Positions 26,299-36,303 of a stretch of 40,802 nucleotides of DNA are shown one piece after another. Position 1 is the first letter of the stretch; every line of letters begins with the position of its first letter. The DNA is from Streptococcus panodentis. Lineage in GTDB: Bacteria; Bacillota; Bacilli; Lactobacillales; Streptococcaceae. Where the stretch lies: positions 1-40,802 of the forward strand of contig NZ_QFAY01000015.1 in NCBI RefSeq assembly GCF_017884005.1, read 5' to 3'. The position numbers and the translations under genes are program-made. Under the pieces are notes generated by a model that worked only from the letters and a program-made list of their open reading frames with translations, was not told where the DNA came from and did not search any database.

Positions 26299-26382
26299 GA
26301 AGTTAGTAAGGCGATTAGGCAATTCGCCATAGCGATTGCCGTCAACTGATTAGCAACTTTAGTTGCAATCAGTTAAATCGCG

Positions 26383-27927
26383 TTACATCTTCTCCTCCAG
26401 CTTGACATCTGGATACTTATCCGCAAACCAGCGGAGGGCGAAGTCATTTTCAAAGAGAAAGACGGGCTGGTCAAAGCGGTCCTTGGCCAGAATATTGCGG
26501 CTGGAGGACATGCGCTCATCCAGATCATCTGGGGAAATCCAGCGGACGGTCTTCTTGCCCATGGGATTCATAACCACTTCGGCGTTGTATTCATTTTCCA
26601 TGCGGTGCTTGAAGACCTCAAACTGGAGCTGGCCGACCGCGCCCAGCATGTATTCGCCGGTCTGATAGTTGGTATAGAGCTGGATAGCTCCCTCCTGGAC
26701 CAGCTGCTCGATGCCCTTGTGGAAGGACTTCTGCTTCATGACATTCTTTGCAGAAACTTTCATGAAAATTTCTGGCGTAAAGGTCGGCAGGGGTTCAAAT
26801 TCAAACTTATGTTTACCAACAGTCAGGGTGTCGCCGACTTGGTAGGTCCCCGTATCATAAACCCCGATAATATCACCGGCCACTGCATTGGTCACATTTT
26901 CCCGGCTCTCAGCCATAAACTGGGTCACATTGGACAGCTTGGCTGATTTTCCGGTCCGAGGCAGGTTGACGCTCATACCGCGCTCAAATTCACCGGAAAC
27001 AATGCGGACAAAGGCGATGCGGTCGCGGTGGCGGGGATCCATATTGGCCTGAATCTTAAAGACAAAGCCGGAGAAATCCGGGCTGAGCGGCTCGACCTCA
27101 TCACCGTCTGTCTTCTTGTGGCCGTGGGGTTCCGGCGCAAACTTGAGGAAGGTTTCCAAAAAGGTCTGCACACCGAAGTTAGTCAGTGCAGAGCCAAAGA
27201 AGACCGGTGTCAGCCTGCCGTCCAGAATGGCTTCTTCGGAAAATTCATTGCCCGCTTCCTGCAGGAGCTCAATATCCTCCTTGACCTGCTCATAGAACGG
27301 ATTGGAAGCAAAGAGCTGGTCTCCCTCAGCCAGCGTCGCAAAGCGTTCCTCCCCCTTATAGAGCTCCAAGCGCTCATTATAAAGGTCATAGAGACCTTCA
27401 AAGCTCTTGCCCATGCCGATGGGCCAGTTCATCGGATAGCTGGCAATCCCCAGAATCTCCTCCAGCTCCTCCAGCAAATCCAGCGGCTCGCGTCCGTCAC
27501 GGTCCAGCTTGTTCATAAAGGTAAAGACAGGGATATTGCGGTGCTTAACCACCTCAAAGAGCTTCTTGGTCTGGGCCTCAATCCCCTTAGCCGAGTCAAT
27601 GACCATAACGGCTGCATCCACCGCCATCAAGGTCCGATAGGTGTCTTCCGAGAAATCCTCGTGCCCCGGCGTATCCAAAATATTGACCCGCTTGCCCTCG
27701 TAGTCAAACTGCATGACAGAGGAAGTCACCGAAATCCCCCGCTGCTTCTCAATATCCATCCAGTCGGACTTGGCAAAATTGCCAGTCTTTTTGCCCTTGA
27801 CCGTCCCCGCTTCACGGATCTCACCGCCAAAATAGAGCAGCTGCTCGGTGATGGTCGTCTTCCCCGCATCCGGGTGGGAAATGATGGCAAAAGTACGGCG
27901 TTTCTTAATTTCTTCTTGTAAAGTCAT
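26383..27927 (-). CDS. prfC: Peptide chain release factor 3
   Basis: A translational GTPase that removes RF1/RF2 from the ribosome after peptide release. G motifs are SHPDAGKTT (G1), DTPGHED (G3) and [10 protein letters not shown] (G4), followed by the EF-Tu-like domain 2 and a C-terminal RF3-specific domain. The ATG at 27927 ([13 protein letters not shown]) gives the usual 514 residues. A few more codons upstream (to 27960) are open but are not conserved in the family. It stands alone, with the repeat cluster downstream. Confidence 0.95.
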   Translation of the reverse strand: MTLQEEIKKRRTFAIISHPDAGKTTITEQLLYFGGEIREAGTVKGKKTGNFAKSDWMDIEKQRGISVTSSVMQFDYEGKRVNILDTPGHEDFSEDTYRTLMAVDAAVMVIDSAKGIEAQTKKLFEVVKHRNIPVFTFMNKLDRDGREPLDLLEELEEILGIASYPMNWPIGMGKSFEGLYDLYNERLELYKGEERFATLAEGDQLFASNPFYEQVKEDIELLQEAGNEFSEEAILDGRLTPVFFGSALTNFGVQTFLETFLKFAPEPHGHKKTDGDEVEPLSPDFSGFVFKIQANMDPRHRDRIAFVRIVSGEFERGMSVNLPRTGKSAKLSNVTQFMAESRENVTNAVAGDIIGVYDTGTYQVGDTLTVGKHKFEFEPLPTFTPEIFMKVSAKNVMKQKSFHKGIEQLVQEGAIQLYTNYQTGEYMLGAVGQLQFEVFKHRMENEYNAEVVMNPMGKKTVRWISPDDLDERMSSSRNILAKDRFDQPVFLFENDFALRWFADKYPDVKLEEKM

Positions 27928-28149
27928 GGCATTCTCTTTCTTTTTTAAATATATTAACACGATTGTCTTGATTTTTTATCTCACGTTGGACTGTCATGAT
28001 TCCTTTCAACCTACCTATTATAGCGGATTTAAGGCTTTTTTTCAATTAGTTGGGGAATTTGTTACGTTTTCTCAAATAGCTTTTCTCAAATAGGATTTAA
28101 CATTTTTAAAAACCAGCTATCACTAGCTGGCAAGTTCTTCTATTCTCTT

Positions 28150-28845
28150 TCAGCGGACTTTCTGATAAGCCGGCATCAATTTCTTCTTCCACCGTCGCTT
28201 AAACAATTCGTCAAAGAGGACCAGGGCGGCGGCCAGGATGGTCGATACGACCAGGTAATTCACCAGCACACTGTCTCCCTTGATCAGCGGCGGCCGAGCC
28301 ATGAGGCCGTAATTGCCACCCGTCAGATGATTGACACCGACCAAGAAAAGATCCAGGGCAAAGGTGTAGGCGATAATCATGTATTTCTTGAGCAGGGTCT
28401 TGTCATAATGGTTCATCAGGTAAACCAGGGAATTGACTAGGAGGCAGTAGTGGCCCAGCAGGAAGGAAAAGCTGGTGATATGGGGGAAATTGTAGGGGTC
28501 GAAGACCGGATAGACCAGGGCAAAGACCGCTCCGCTGGCCCCCAAGAGGGCAAAATACTGCTTGCTCCGCCATTTGTCCGGCAGGAGCAGGACGGCAAAC
28601 ATGGCCAGCCGGCAGTGGTAAAAGGGCAGGCTGTTGGCCACCGAAATCTGAAAACCAAAATACCAGCTGTAGAGCACCAAAAGCTGGATAGCCTGCAGGA
28701 CCTTGAAAGTCTTACGGTAGGCAGCATTATGGGCATAGCGGACAGAGGTGTAGATCAAAAGCAGCATCAAAGCCATCATAATGCCATACCAGAAGGGCGG
28801 AATCGGCGGCGGTGCTGTTTTGGTCGTGCTTAAAAAATCGTTCAT
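28150..28845 (-). CDS. TIGR02206/YwaF-like integral membrane protein
   Basis: A 231-residue protein with about seven membrane helices. It resembles the TIGR02206 (YwaF) family by its helix layout and the conserved stretches NSLPFYHCRLAMF and VGVNHLTGGNYG. The biochemical function of the family is not known. The start ATG follows a weak AGAGA site. It lies 47 nt downstream of the AT-rich orphan gene and may be read from the same murF transcript. Confidence 0.75.
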   Translation of the reverse strand: MNDFLSTTKTAPPPIPPFWYGIMMALMLLLIYTSVRYAHNAAYRKTFKVLQAIQLLVLYSWYFGFQISVANSLPFYHCRLAMFAVLLLPDKWRSKQYFALLGASGAVFALVYPVFDPYNFPHITSFSFLLGHYCLLVNSLVYLMNHYDKTLLKKYMIIAYTFALDLFLVGVNHLTGGNYGLMARPPLIKGDSVLVNYLVVSTILAAALVLFDELFKRRWKKKLMPAYQKVR

Positions 28846-28892
28846 AAAATCTCTTTTCTCATTGCTCTAGTTGTTTTTCATTTTTAAAATTT

Positions 28893-29777
28893 TTATCTTT
28901 CAAAAAATTTTATAATATTTTTTCTAGTTTTAAAACACAGCTTTTGAAATAATTTATTATTATTAAGCTTGAAACTTAGAATTTGATAAAGTGCAGTAAA
29001 TATAGCTATTATAACTAAACGGCTAATCCCCTTGGAAATTTGTATTAAAATAAAATCATGGGCTGTCTTTTTTGTTAAAATCCAATTTTGGGTAAAATTC
29101 CAATCTTTTACTATAAGCAAAAATAAATAAAATATTGGTATAAAAAAATTAAACAAAAACTTCTTTTTAAATATTTTTCTCTCTATTTCAAACGGAATTT
29201 TATATCCATTTCTACGTTTTTTTATAAACCTATACATATCATTTGATAGAAAAAGATTTCCTATTAAGGTGAATACAAGTGCGTAAAATGGCCAATCGTC
29301 AGTTTTCATAAACCCTAAAAAGAATAAAAAAACAAAATAAGATAAAAACACTGCTTCGTTCAAGCCAAATGCTCTGATAAAATTAATTATAATCCCAATC
29401 AAAGTTATACTAAGCACAATCAATAATAAGAAATATTTCCAATCATTAGCATTTATTGATTTATTAGCAATTAAAATTTTATTCCACTCAACACAAATAT
29501 GCAGATTTGCACAGTAAGATAGTAAATTGATAAAATGATAAGTATGAATTTTATTTCTACTTAATTTAAAGTAGTTTGAAAACGTCACTCTATATAATCT
29601 ATCCCCACTTTTATTGCAAATGAGTGATACCAATGTTATTAGCGGAAGCACAGCAAAAGTAAAGATTGAATATCTGGAATATAGAAAAAGTAAAACGAGA
29701 AAAAATTGTAATTCCATTAAAATAGTCAAACTATCAAATACTGACAATTTCTTCAATCTATGAACGGCTATTCTCAT
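28893..29777 (-). CDS. AT-rich multi-helix membrane protein, unrecognised
   Basis: A 294-residue protein with about seven or eight hydrophobic helices and basic loops (KKRRNGYK, KTRKNIIKFF). I recognise no family. The gene is visibly far richer in A and T than its neighbours; AAA, ATT and TTT codons dominate, which suggests recent transfer. Its ATG overlaps the murF TGA as ATGA, and the site GGAGAAGGG lies inside the murF end. Translation is therefore probably coupled to murF. The resemblance to permease subunits is only in general layout. Confidence 0.7.
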   Translation of the reverse strand: MRIAVHRLKKLSVFDSLTILMELQFFLVLLFLYSRYSIFTFAVLPLITLVSLICNKSGDRLYRVTFSNYFKLSRNKIHTYHFINLLSYCANLHICVEWNKILIANKSINANDWKYFLLLIVLSITLIGIIINFIRAFGLNEAVFLSYFVFLFFLGFMKTDDWPFYALVFTLIGNLFLSNDMYRFIKKRRNGYKIPFEIERKIFKKKFLFNFFIPIFYLFLLIVKDWNFTQNWILTKKTAHDFILIQISKGISRLVIIAIFTALYQILSFKLNNNKLFQKLCFKTRKNIIKFFER

Positions 29778-31141
29778 CCCTTCTCCAACTCCTCCACCAG
29801 CTGAGCCAGATTCATAGAATTGCTGCCTTTGAGCAGGATTTGGTCGGCAGGCTGAAGAGCGGTTTTGACTGCCTCGGTCAGCTGGTCAAACTGATCTTGG
29901 TCAGCGGTTTTGACAAAATAGCGGACCTGACCGGGCGGGAAAATTTCCTTGGCATAGTCATAGAGAGCAGCCATGTCATCCCCGTAGAGAAAGAGCTGAG
30001 TGATCACTTCAGGATTGAGGCTGGTAATGATGGAGCCGTGCATCGAGCGGGAATCCGCTCCCAGCTCCTTCATATCCGCCAGTACCGCCAGTTTGCGGCC
30101 GCCGGGATTGGCGTCAATGGTGGAAAATGTCTCCAAAATCAGCCGCATAGCCGTGGGATTGGCATTGTAAACATCCGACAGGATATCTGCACCATTGTCG
30201 GCTTTCTTCCATTCCGTCCGATTGCGGGTCAGCTCCAGCTGGGCAAAGGCCTGACGGACAGCCGCCTCGCTCACCCCTTCCTGCAGGGCTGCATAGGCTG
30301 CAATCATGGCATTGCTGGCATTGTATTTGCCCGTCACCGGCAGGAAGATCTCTTCTTCTAAGAAATTGGCCGCAAAGGTCAGACTGTCCCTGCGCTCCTC
30401 CAGCCGGGTCAGGAAAATATCCGCATCCGGACCAAAGCGGACCAGCCGCTGTGTCTGAGGCAGAAAGTCGTTGACAAGCTTATCCGCGGGCAGCAAGAGC
30501 AGCCCTCCTTCTTTCATGCCGTCTGCAATCTGCATCTTTCCCTGAGCAATTTCCCTGCGGCTGCCGAAAAATTCCAGATGGGCCTCGCCGATCAGAGTAA
30601 CGATAGCGGTCTTGGGCCTGGCAATCTCAGACAGGAGATGAATGTCTCCCAAATGATCCTGTCCCATTTCCAGGACCAGCTTCTCCGTATCATCAGGCAT
30701 GTGCAGGACCGTATAGGGCAGTCCAATTTCATTATTGTAATTTCCCTGAGTTTTGTAAGTCTTGTAGGTGGAAGCTAAAAGCTGAGCCAGCATATCCTTG
30801 GTCGTTGTCTTGCCGTTAGAGCCAGTCACTGCCAGCACATCCACCGGCATTTTCTCCAGTACATACTGGGCCAGACGCTGAAAGGCCGCCAGCACATCAT
30901 CGACTAAAATATAAGGGCCCTGATCCAGCTCGATTGCAGACAAGGTGGCTGCGGCTCCCTTTTCAAAGGCAGCCGCGATAAAATCATGGCCGTCACGCGC
31001 CCCTTTGAGGGGCACAAAGAGGTCTCCCGCCTCAATCAGACGGCTGTCAAATTCAGGCTTGGTCAGAACCCTATCGCTAAAAGCTCTTACATCATTTTTA
31101 GCAGCCAGAACTTCTGCCGCTTCATATAAACTTATTTGCAT
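29774..31141 (-). CDS. murF: UDP-MurNAc-tripeptide–D-Ala-D-Ala ligase
   Basis: The final cytoplasmic step in building the peptidoglycan pentapeptide precursor, adding D-Ala-D-Ala to UDP-MurNAc-tripeptide. The ATP-binding motif TGSNGKTTT covers 106-114. GNYNNEIGLP and the C-terminal domain segments (ILSDVYNANPTAM, LADMKELG) match Mur ligases. The 455-residue length is normal. The ATG has a GAGGAAG site. Ddl, which makes the D-Ala-D-Ala substrate, is encoded just upstream. Confidence 0.95.
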   Translation of the reverse strand: MQISLYEAAEVLAAKNDVRAFSDRVLTKPEFDSRLIEAGDLFVPLKGARDGHDFIAAAFEKGAAATLSAIELDQGPYILVDDVLAAFQRLAQYVLEKMPVDVLAVTGSNGKTTTKDMLAQLLASTYKTYKTQGNYNNEIGLPYTVLHMPDDTEKLVLEMGQDHLGDIHLLSEIARPKTAIVTLIGEAHLEFFGSRREIAQGKMQIADGMKEGGLLLLPADKLVNDFLPQTQRLVRFGPDADIFLTRLEERRDSLTFAANFLEEEIFLPVTGKYNASNAMIAAYAALQEGVSEAAVRQAFAQLELTRNRTEWKKADNGADILSDVYNANPTAMRLILETFSTIDANPGGRKLAVLADMKELGADSRSMHGSIITSLNPEVITQLFLYGDDMAALYDYAKEIFPPGQVRYFVKTADQDQFDQLTEAVKTALQPADQILLKGSNSMNLAQLVEELEKG

Positions 31142-31170
31142 AGTCTTCCTCTATTTTTTCGGAATTTTCC

Positions 31171-31205
31171 CAAAAAGAAAGAACCGAAAGTTTTTCAGTT
31201 CTTTC
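31171..31205 (-). terminator. Hairpin between ddl and murF
   Basis: On the minus strand GAAAGAACTGAA pairs with TTCGGTTCTTTC (31177-31188 and 31194-31205; one G-T) and is followed by TTTTTGGG. It could end part of the ddl transcript before murF, so murF may be read by partial readthrough or from its own promoter. Confidence 0.65.
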
Positions 31206-31218
31206 ATTATACCATATT

Positions 31219-32265
31219 TTACAGCAGATGCGCTTCGCGTTTTTCAAAGGCTTCCTGAGCTAAATCAGCTAATTTTTCGATCAGGTCTGCATAAGTCAGG
31301 TCCATATTTTCCCAAAGCAGCGGATACATAGACCATTGGGTAAAGCCCGGCATGGTGTTGAGCTCATTGAGGAAGACCTCGCCCTTTTCCGTATAGAAGA
31401 AATCACAGCGGGACAGACCCAGTCCGCCCAAAGCCCGAAAGGCTGTCTCTGCATTTTTGCGCATGAGGGCCGCTACCTCATCCGGCACCTTGGCCGGAAT
31501 ATCCATGGTAATTTTATTATCAATATACTTGGCTTCGTAGTCATAGAAAGCCACATCCTTGACCACTTCGCCGGGCAGAGTGCTCCTCACATCGTAGTTG
31601 CCCAGGAGTCCGACCTCAATCTCCCGCGCAGTGACCCCCTGCTCCACCAAGACCCGACTGTCATATTTAAAGGCCAGCTCCAGCGCTGCCCGCAGCTCCG
31701 TCCGACTGTCAGACTTGGAAATACCGACACTGGAGCCCATATTGGATGGCTTGGTGAAGACCGGATAGGTCAGCTGGCTTTCGATTTGGGCGATTTTTTC
31801 CTCAATATCCTCCCCTTCAATGACAGCCACATAAGGTACTTGGGCAATCCCTGCCGACTCCAATATCCGCTTGGTGCTGATCTTATCCATAGCCAGACTG
31901 GATGCCAGAACAGCAGTGCCTACATAAGCCAGCTTCAGGGTTTCCAAAAATCCCTGAATCGAGCCGTCCTCGCCCATAGGGCCATGCAGGACCGGAAAGA
32001 CAATCGCCCCCTCCTCATAAATGTCACTGGGCTTGATTTGCTGGGAACGCTCCACCGTCTCATTGGTCATGAGTCGGACATCCGCAGCCGGCTTTCTATC
32101 AAATGCCTGAGTCCGGATAAAGTCCCCGTCCTTGCTGATAAAATAGGTCTTGACAGCAAACTGATCATAATTGACCGCCCGCATAACACTCTCAGCCGAC
32201 AGGACCGATACTTCCCGCTCCGCACTCCGGCCGCCGTACAGTAAAATCAAGGTTTTTTTACTCAT
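31219..32265 (-). CDS. ddl: D-alanine–D-alanine ligase
   Basis: An ATP-grasp enzyme that joins two D-alanines for peptidoglycan precursors. The N-terminal [13 protein letters not shown] motif, [27 protein letters not shown] (ATP-grasp) and the C-terminal [20 protein letters not shown] are intact. The length is 348 residues. The start region lies downstream of recR after about 260 bp, so it may have its own promoter. Confidence 0.95.
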   Translation of the reverse strand: MSKKTLILLYGGRSAEREVSVLSAESVMRAVNYDQFAVKTYFISKDGDFIRTQAFDRKPAADVRLMTNETVERSQQIKPSDIYEEGAIVFPVLHGPMGEDGSIQGFLETLKLAYVGTAVLASSLAMDKISTKRILESAGIAQVPYVAVIEGEDIEEKIAQIESQLTYPVFTKPSNMGSSVGISKSDSRTELRAALELAFKYDSRVLVEQGVTAREIEVGLLGNYDVRSTLPGEVVKDVAFYDYEAKYIDNKITMDIPAKVPDEVAALMRKNAETAFRALGGLGLSRCDFFYTEKGEVFLNELNTMPGFTQWSMYPLLWENMDLTYADLIEKLADLAQEAFEKREAHLL

Positions 32266-32526
32266 TTTTCATCCTAACCTTTTTTAAAAGTTGATTTGCT
32301 GCTCAAAGAAAATCGAAAATGACAGGGGATAAGAGGAAGATCGATGGGCCATAAATACCTCCACCGCCTGATTGCAGATAAAGCAAACGAAAAGACCCTA
32401 ACATCTTCTTCGATTTTCAAAGAGTCGGACTGAGGAATCCCCAGCCTTTAGACTGTTTCAGTATACCATATTCTGCCGGATAAAAAAAGATTCCCTGACC
32501 GGATTGGTCAGAAAATCTTGTCACTC
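32266..32526. other. Intergenic region between recR and ddl
   Basis: About 260 bp without a gene. It contains a CGATTTTCAAAGAGT motif (32,413-32,427) that recurs at 5300 in reverse form, an AAAGCAAACGAAAAGAC stretch like those at 111 and 22,420, and the recR terminator. Confidence 0.45.
32482..32519 (-). terminator. Terminator of recR
   Basis: On the minus strand AAGATTTTCTGACC pairs with GGTCAGGGAATCTT through two G-T pairs and is followed by TTTTTTT. It starts directly after the recR stop. Confidence 0.8.
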
Positions 32527-33123
32527 TTATAACTCCGTCCGGTTTTCAATGGCCCTGAGCAAGGTCACTTCGTCCGCATACTCAATGTCAGAGCCGACTG
32601 CCAAGCCACGTGCCAAGCGGGTCACCTTAATCCCGGCAGGCTTCAGGACGCGCGAAATATACATAGAGGTCGCTTCGCCATCGGCCGTTGCATTGGTAGC
32701 CACGATGACCTCCTCCACCTCGCTGTCCATCAGCCGGGTAATCAGGCTTTTGAGATTGATGTCATCCGGTCCGATACCATTCATAGGAGAGATCAGACCA
32801 TGCAGGACATGATAGAGACCATGGTATTCCTGAATGTTTTCCATAGCAGACACATCGCGGCTGTCCTCAACAATCAAAATCGTCGTCTGATCCCGCGATT
32901 CATCCTGACAGATGGCACAGGGGTCCTCATCGGTCAGATTGCCGCAGATAGAGCAGTAAGACAGCTCACGCTTTGCGGCCAGCAAGTTTTTGGCAAATTC
33001 ATTGACATCATCATCACTCATGCCAATCGTGTAAAAAGCCAGACGAGTGGCTGTTTTGATGCCAATACCAGGCAGTTTGGAAAAGCTGTCAATCAGTTTG
33101 GCAATAGGAGTGGGGTAAAGCAT
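32527..33123 (-). CDS. recR: Recombination protein RecR
   Basis: A DNA-repair protein that loads RecA onto gapped DNA together with RecO and RecF. The helix-hairpin-helix ([14 protein letters not shown]) is followed by the zinc finger Cys57, Cys60, Cys69 and Cys72. The Toprim domain ([16 protein letters not shown], and [15 protein letters not shown]) follows. The length of 198 residues is standard. It lies downstream of pbp2b, the usual streptococcal pairing. Confidence 0.95.
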   Translation of the reverse strand: MLYPTPIAKLIDSFSKLPGIGIKTATRLAFYTIGMSDDDVNEFAKNLLAAKRELSYCSICGNLTDEDPCAICQDESRDQTTILIVEDSRDVSAMENIQEYHGLYHVLHGLISPMNGIGPDDINLKSLITRLMDSEVEEVIVATNATADGEATSMYISRVLKPAGIKVTRLARGLAVGSDIEYADEVTLLRAIENRTEL

Positions 33124-33227
33124 AAAATCCTTTCTCTATTCTCAAAAAATCTCCTCAAACCAGATTGCTGTACTTGAGCACTGACTGCTGTTAGTCTTCC
33201 CCGTTTGGTGATGATTTTCATTGAGCG

Positions 33228-35294
33228 CTAATTCATAGGGTGTTGTTGATTATAAAGATTGATAATATCGCGGGTGATGCTGTGGCTGACTGTAGAAGAT
33301 AGGTCGGTATTGTGGGGGAAAACGACCGCCACCGCAATCTGGGGATTGCTGGCAGGTGCATAGGACACCACATTGGTATTGATGGCTTCTTTCTTGCCCT
33401 TGTCCACAAAGGTCTCAGCCGTCCCCGTCTTGGCACTGATAGGCACCGACTCTCCTTGGGAAATGGTCCGTCCAGTCGTAAAGCCGCTGCTGCCGTGCAC
33501 TACCTGATAGAAGCCCTGCTTAATAATGTCCATATTGTCCTCGGAAATGGAAACCTGATTCAGCTCCTTGCCGTCTATCTTTTCAACCAAGTCACCCAAA
33601 CCGCCTTGGTCGCTATTGCCGTAGATACCTTCAACCAAATGCGGAGCAATCCGCTTGCCGTTATTGGCAACCGTAGCAGCATACTGGGCCAGCTGCAGGG
33701 TCGTGTAGTTGTCAAACTGGCCGAAGGAATTAGTCAGATAGTTGGCGAAGGTGAATTTTTCAGGGACATAGCCTGCGGATTCATTGGGCAGGTCAATCCC
33801 AGTCTCCGTCCCCAAGCCGTACTCCGCAAAGGTCGAGCGCAGCTTTTTCATAGACGAATCCAGCTCATCAAAATTCAGCTTCATATCGGCGGAGTAAGGC
33901 GTTCCCATCATTTTCAGCGCCACCTGCACCATATAGGTATTAGAAGAATATTCCAAGGCTTCCTGAGCTGTGATGGCGCGCGAACCATACTGGGTAAACC
34001 AGGAAGTGATGGTATCCGTACCGCCAAAGCTAATGGGCTGGTCAGTCAGGACCTGATTGCCGCTGATGGCATCATTCTCCCAGCCAGAGGTCAGAGTAGC
34101 CGCCTTGACGACAGAGCCCGGCTCAAAAACATTGGTCATGGTCCCTAGAGCATCGACAGACACATCTCCTGATTCCGTATCGTGCTTGACACCTGCCATG
34201 GCTAAGATAGCCCCTGTATTCGGATCCATCGCCACAGCATAGGCTCCTTCTGAGTAGGTCGCATTGCCGCTGGCCAATTCTGCATTGAAGGCATTTTTGA
34301 GAATATCCTCCACACCCTGCTGGAAGGTCAGGTCGATGGTCAGCTTGAGATTATCCCCCTTGCTGCCGTCGGAAATAGTTTCAACGCTCTCCATGTCGCC
34401 GTTCTTGTCCAGATGAATCTCTTTTTCAGCTCGCTTGCCCTGCAAAACTGACTCATACTGCTTTTCCAGATAAGAGGTTCCCACCCGGTCATTGAGCGAG
34501 TAGCCCTTTTTCAGGTAGGCATCCGCTTCTTCTGCAGGCAGACCGGTCTTCTCGGTGGAAATATTTCCCACGATAGAAGCCAGAGAAGTATCCAGCACCT
34601 TGCGGTCCCAGCCAGTTGACACACTAATCCCCGGCAGCTCCTTACTGCTGGATGCCAGAATAGCTACCTGCTCCGTAGACAGGGCATCCGTTTGGATTGT
34701 TCCAGTGGAAAAGTTGGAAATAGCATTCATCTGGCTGAAAAGGACGATTGCTTTTTTCTCCTCGTCCGTATAGCCCAGCTGGGCTGGATCAATGCTTTCA
34801 GCCGCTGCCTTATAAATGTCAGACTCAGACCGGCGGTTGCCATCCGCATCAAACTTTTTATCCTTGGGCAGCTTGTCAACGACTTCCTTGTAAACATTGC
34901 TGTCGGCCAGATAATAGTCCACCTCCTGCCGATCTGTGACCGTGGCATCTGAAACAGAGACATATCCGAGCAGTTTCTGAGCTGTCTCGCGGATTTCACC
35001 TGCTGTCAGCCGATTATCCCGCGTATAGGTCACGACCTGCTTGGTCGTATTTTCCACCAAGGGCGTACCCGCAGCATCGTAAATCTGCCCCCGCACCGAG
35101 CTGGTGGTAATCTTGGTCTTGCTGGCCTTGGCCAGCTTTTCTGTATAAAAGTCCTGATTGACCACCTGCATGTAGCCCAGACGCGCAATCAGGGCTAAAA
35201 ACAACATCATGACAAGCCCGAACAGCAGATAGAGCCGCCGAGTGATGGAATGACTGTCAAATTTTCTCTCTTTCTTGGCCATGTTTTCTCTCAT
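33228..35294 (-). CDS. pbp2b: Penicillin-binding protein 2B (class B transpeptidase)
   Basis: A monofunctional transpeptidase that cross-links peptidoglycan in cell elongation. A short cytoplasmic tail and one membrane helix (about 21-40) anchor it. The dimerisation domain follows (about 60-310). The transpeptidase domain has the three active-site motifs SVVK (394-397, catalytic Ser394), SSN (450-452) and KTG (622-624). Two ATGs occur, at 35294 and 35282. Neither has a strong ribosome site, so the exact start is uncertain by four residues. It is the pneumococcal PBP2B counterpart. Confidence 0.93.
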   Translation of the reverse strand: MRENMAKKERKFDSHSITRRLYLLFGLVMMLFLALIARLGYMQVVNQDFYTEKLAKASKTKITTSSVRGQIYDAAGTPLVENTTKQVVTYTRDNRLTAGEIRETAQKLLGYVSVSDATVTDRQEVDYYLADSNVYKEVVDKLPKDKKFDADGNRRSESDIYKAAAESIDPAQLGYTDEEKKAIVLFSQMNAISNFSTGTIQTDALSTEQVAILASSSKELPGISVSTGWDRKVLDTSLASIVGNISTEKTGLPAEEADAYLKKGYSLNDRVGTSYLEKQYESVLQGKRAEKEIHLDKNGDMESVETISDGSKGDNLKLTIDLTFQQGVEDILKNAFNAELASGNATYSEGAYAVAMDPNTGAILAMAGVKHDTESGDVSVDALGTMTNVFEPGSVVKAATLTSGWENDAISGNQVLTDQPISFGGTDTITSWFTQYGSRAITAQEALEYSSNTYMVQVALKMMGTPYSADMKLNFDELDSSMKKLRSTFAEYGLGTETGIDLPNESAGYVPEKFTFANYLTNSFGQFDNYTTLQLAQYAATVANNGKRIAPHLVEGIYGNSDQGGLGDLVEKIDGKELNQVSISEDNMDIIKQGFYQVVHGSSGFTTGRTISQGESVPISAKTGTAETFVDKGKKEAINTNVVSYAPASNPQIAVAVVFPHNTDLSSTVSHSITRDIINLYNQQHPMN

Positions 35295-35445
35295 TCTAGT
35301 AAAAAGTTCTGACCTTTATTTTACCACAAATCCCAGCTGATGAAAAAACAAAGCTGACAGAACAGTTTAAAATCCTGACTAATCTATCCGGAAATCCCTT
35401 AATAACTCAGAGCAGACTGCTGCCAGACAGGCTTTCCTGACAAAG

Positions 35446-35480
35446 CAAAGAACCTGAGACCAAGTCCCAGATTCCTGTAC
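35446..35480 (-). terminator. Probable terminator of gpmA
   Basis: GAACCTGAGAC (35450-35460) pairs with GTCCCAGATTC (35464-35474) through two G-T pairs around a CAA loop. The minus strand then reads TTTGCTTTG. It begins close to the gpmA stop at 35483. Confidence 0.55.
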
Positions 35481-35482
35481 CC

Positions 35483-36175
35483 TTATTTACCAAGGTAGTA
35501 TTCTTTTACGACATTCAATTTGTCATCAAACTCAAATACCAATGGCGGGAAGTTTGGAATTTCCACATTCATAATTTCGTCATCAGACAGGTGTTTGATG
35601 TGTTTTACCAAAGCGCGGATAGAGTTACCATGCGCTCCGACAAAGACATTTTTACCATCTTTCAGGTCTGGTGCAATCTTGTCTTCCCAGAATGGCAGGG
35701 CGCGTTCCAAGGTTACTTTTAGGTTTTCTGCATCAGGGATGACAGAGTCGTCCAGATGAGCGTAACGGCGGTCCGTGTGAGCTGAATGCTCATCGTCTTT
35801 GGCCATATCTGGAGGCAAAACATCGTAAGAACGGCGCCAGATGTGAACCTGCTCATCACCGAACTGCTCTGCTGCTTCTGCCTTGTTTTTACCAGTCAGG
35901 CCGCCATAGTGACGCTCGTTCAGCCGCCAAGATTTTTCAACTGGCACCCAGAGCTGGTCAGCTGCTTCCAGAGCCAAGTTAGTAGTCTTGATAGCGCGTT
36001 TCAATACTGAAGTGTAGGCTTGGTCAAACTCAATGCCTGCTTCCTTGATCAGCTTACCAGCGTCGATCGCTTGCTGTGTTCCTTTTTCAGAAAGGTCTAC
36101 ATCAGCCCAACCAGTGAAAAGATTGGCCTTGTTCCACTCAGACTCACCGTGGCGAGCAAAAACTAATTTTACCAT
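35483..36175 (-). CDS. gpmA: 2,3-bisphosphoglycerate-dependent phosphoglycerate mutase
   Basis: A glycolytic enzyme that converts 3-phosphoglycerate to 2-phosphoglycerate through a phospho-histidine. The N-terminal [11 protein letters not shown] gives the catalytic His9. The second His182 lies in [10 protein letters not shown], and RHYGGL is the family signature. Codon use looks like that of a highly expressed gene. The length of 230 residues is normal. An AAAGGAG site lies 10 nt before the ATG. A small GC hairpin (36201-36213) lies just upstream in the leader. Confidence 0.96.
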   Translation of the reverse strand: MVKLVFARHGESEWNKANLFTGWADVDLSEKGTQQAIDAGKLIKEAGIEFDQAYTSVLKRAIKTTNLALEAADQLWVPVEKSWRLNERHYGGLTGKNKAEAAEQFGDEQVHIWRRSYDVLPPDMAKDDEHSAHTDRRYAHLDDSVIPDAENLKVTLERALPFWEDKIAPDLKDGKNVFVGAHGNSIRALVKHIKHLSDDEIMNVEIPNFPPLVFEFDDKLNVVKEYYLGK

Positions 36176-36200
36176 TAGATGGATTCTCCTTTTATTTTTC

Positions 36201-36213
36201 GGGGGAGTCCCCC
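36201..36213 (-). promoter_or_regulatory. GC hairpin in the gpmA leader
   Basis: GGGGG and CCCCC form a 5-bp stem with an AGT loop about 10 nt upstream of the ribosome-binding site. It could affect transcript stability. The minus strand also has TAAAAT about 18 nt upstream of the hairpin as a possible -10 box. Confidence 0.35.
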
Positions 36214-36303
36214 TTTATCTATTCCATTTTACAAAATTTTCGCCTAAAAAGCTAGTCTAATTGACAAAATCCAGCCTTTTTATCCAGAAATCTTCTCTCA
36301 ATC

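Larger units (their letters stand above)
25817..26382. repeat. Cluster of palindromic and direct repeats between prfC and corA
   Basis: No gene is supported. Four imperfect copies of a unit starting GTTACGACACGAAGACAATC occur at 26032-26093, 26162-26211, 26228-26255 (short) and 26257-26318. The two full copies contain perfect 11-bp-stem hairpins (26045-26073 and 26270-26298). The block is flanked by two exact copies of a 20-bp direct repeat (25919-25938 and 26325-26344). Another perfect inverted repeat (TCTAATGT with ACATTAGA) lies at 25866-25888. Confidence 0.75.

Noticed and set aside
25866..26344. CRISPR array
   Set aside because: Units are imperfect, of unequal spacing, contain internal palindromes and lack regular spacers. 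No cas genes are in the window.
32413..32427. T-box or riboswitch upstream of ddl
   Set aside because: No T-box sequence, specifier loop or known aptamer pattern is visible. The region is explained by repeat fragments and the recR terminator.
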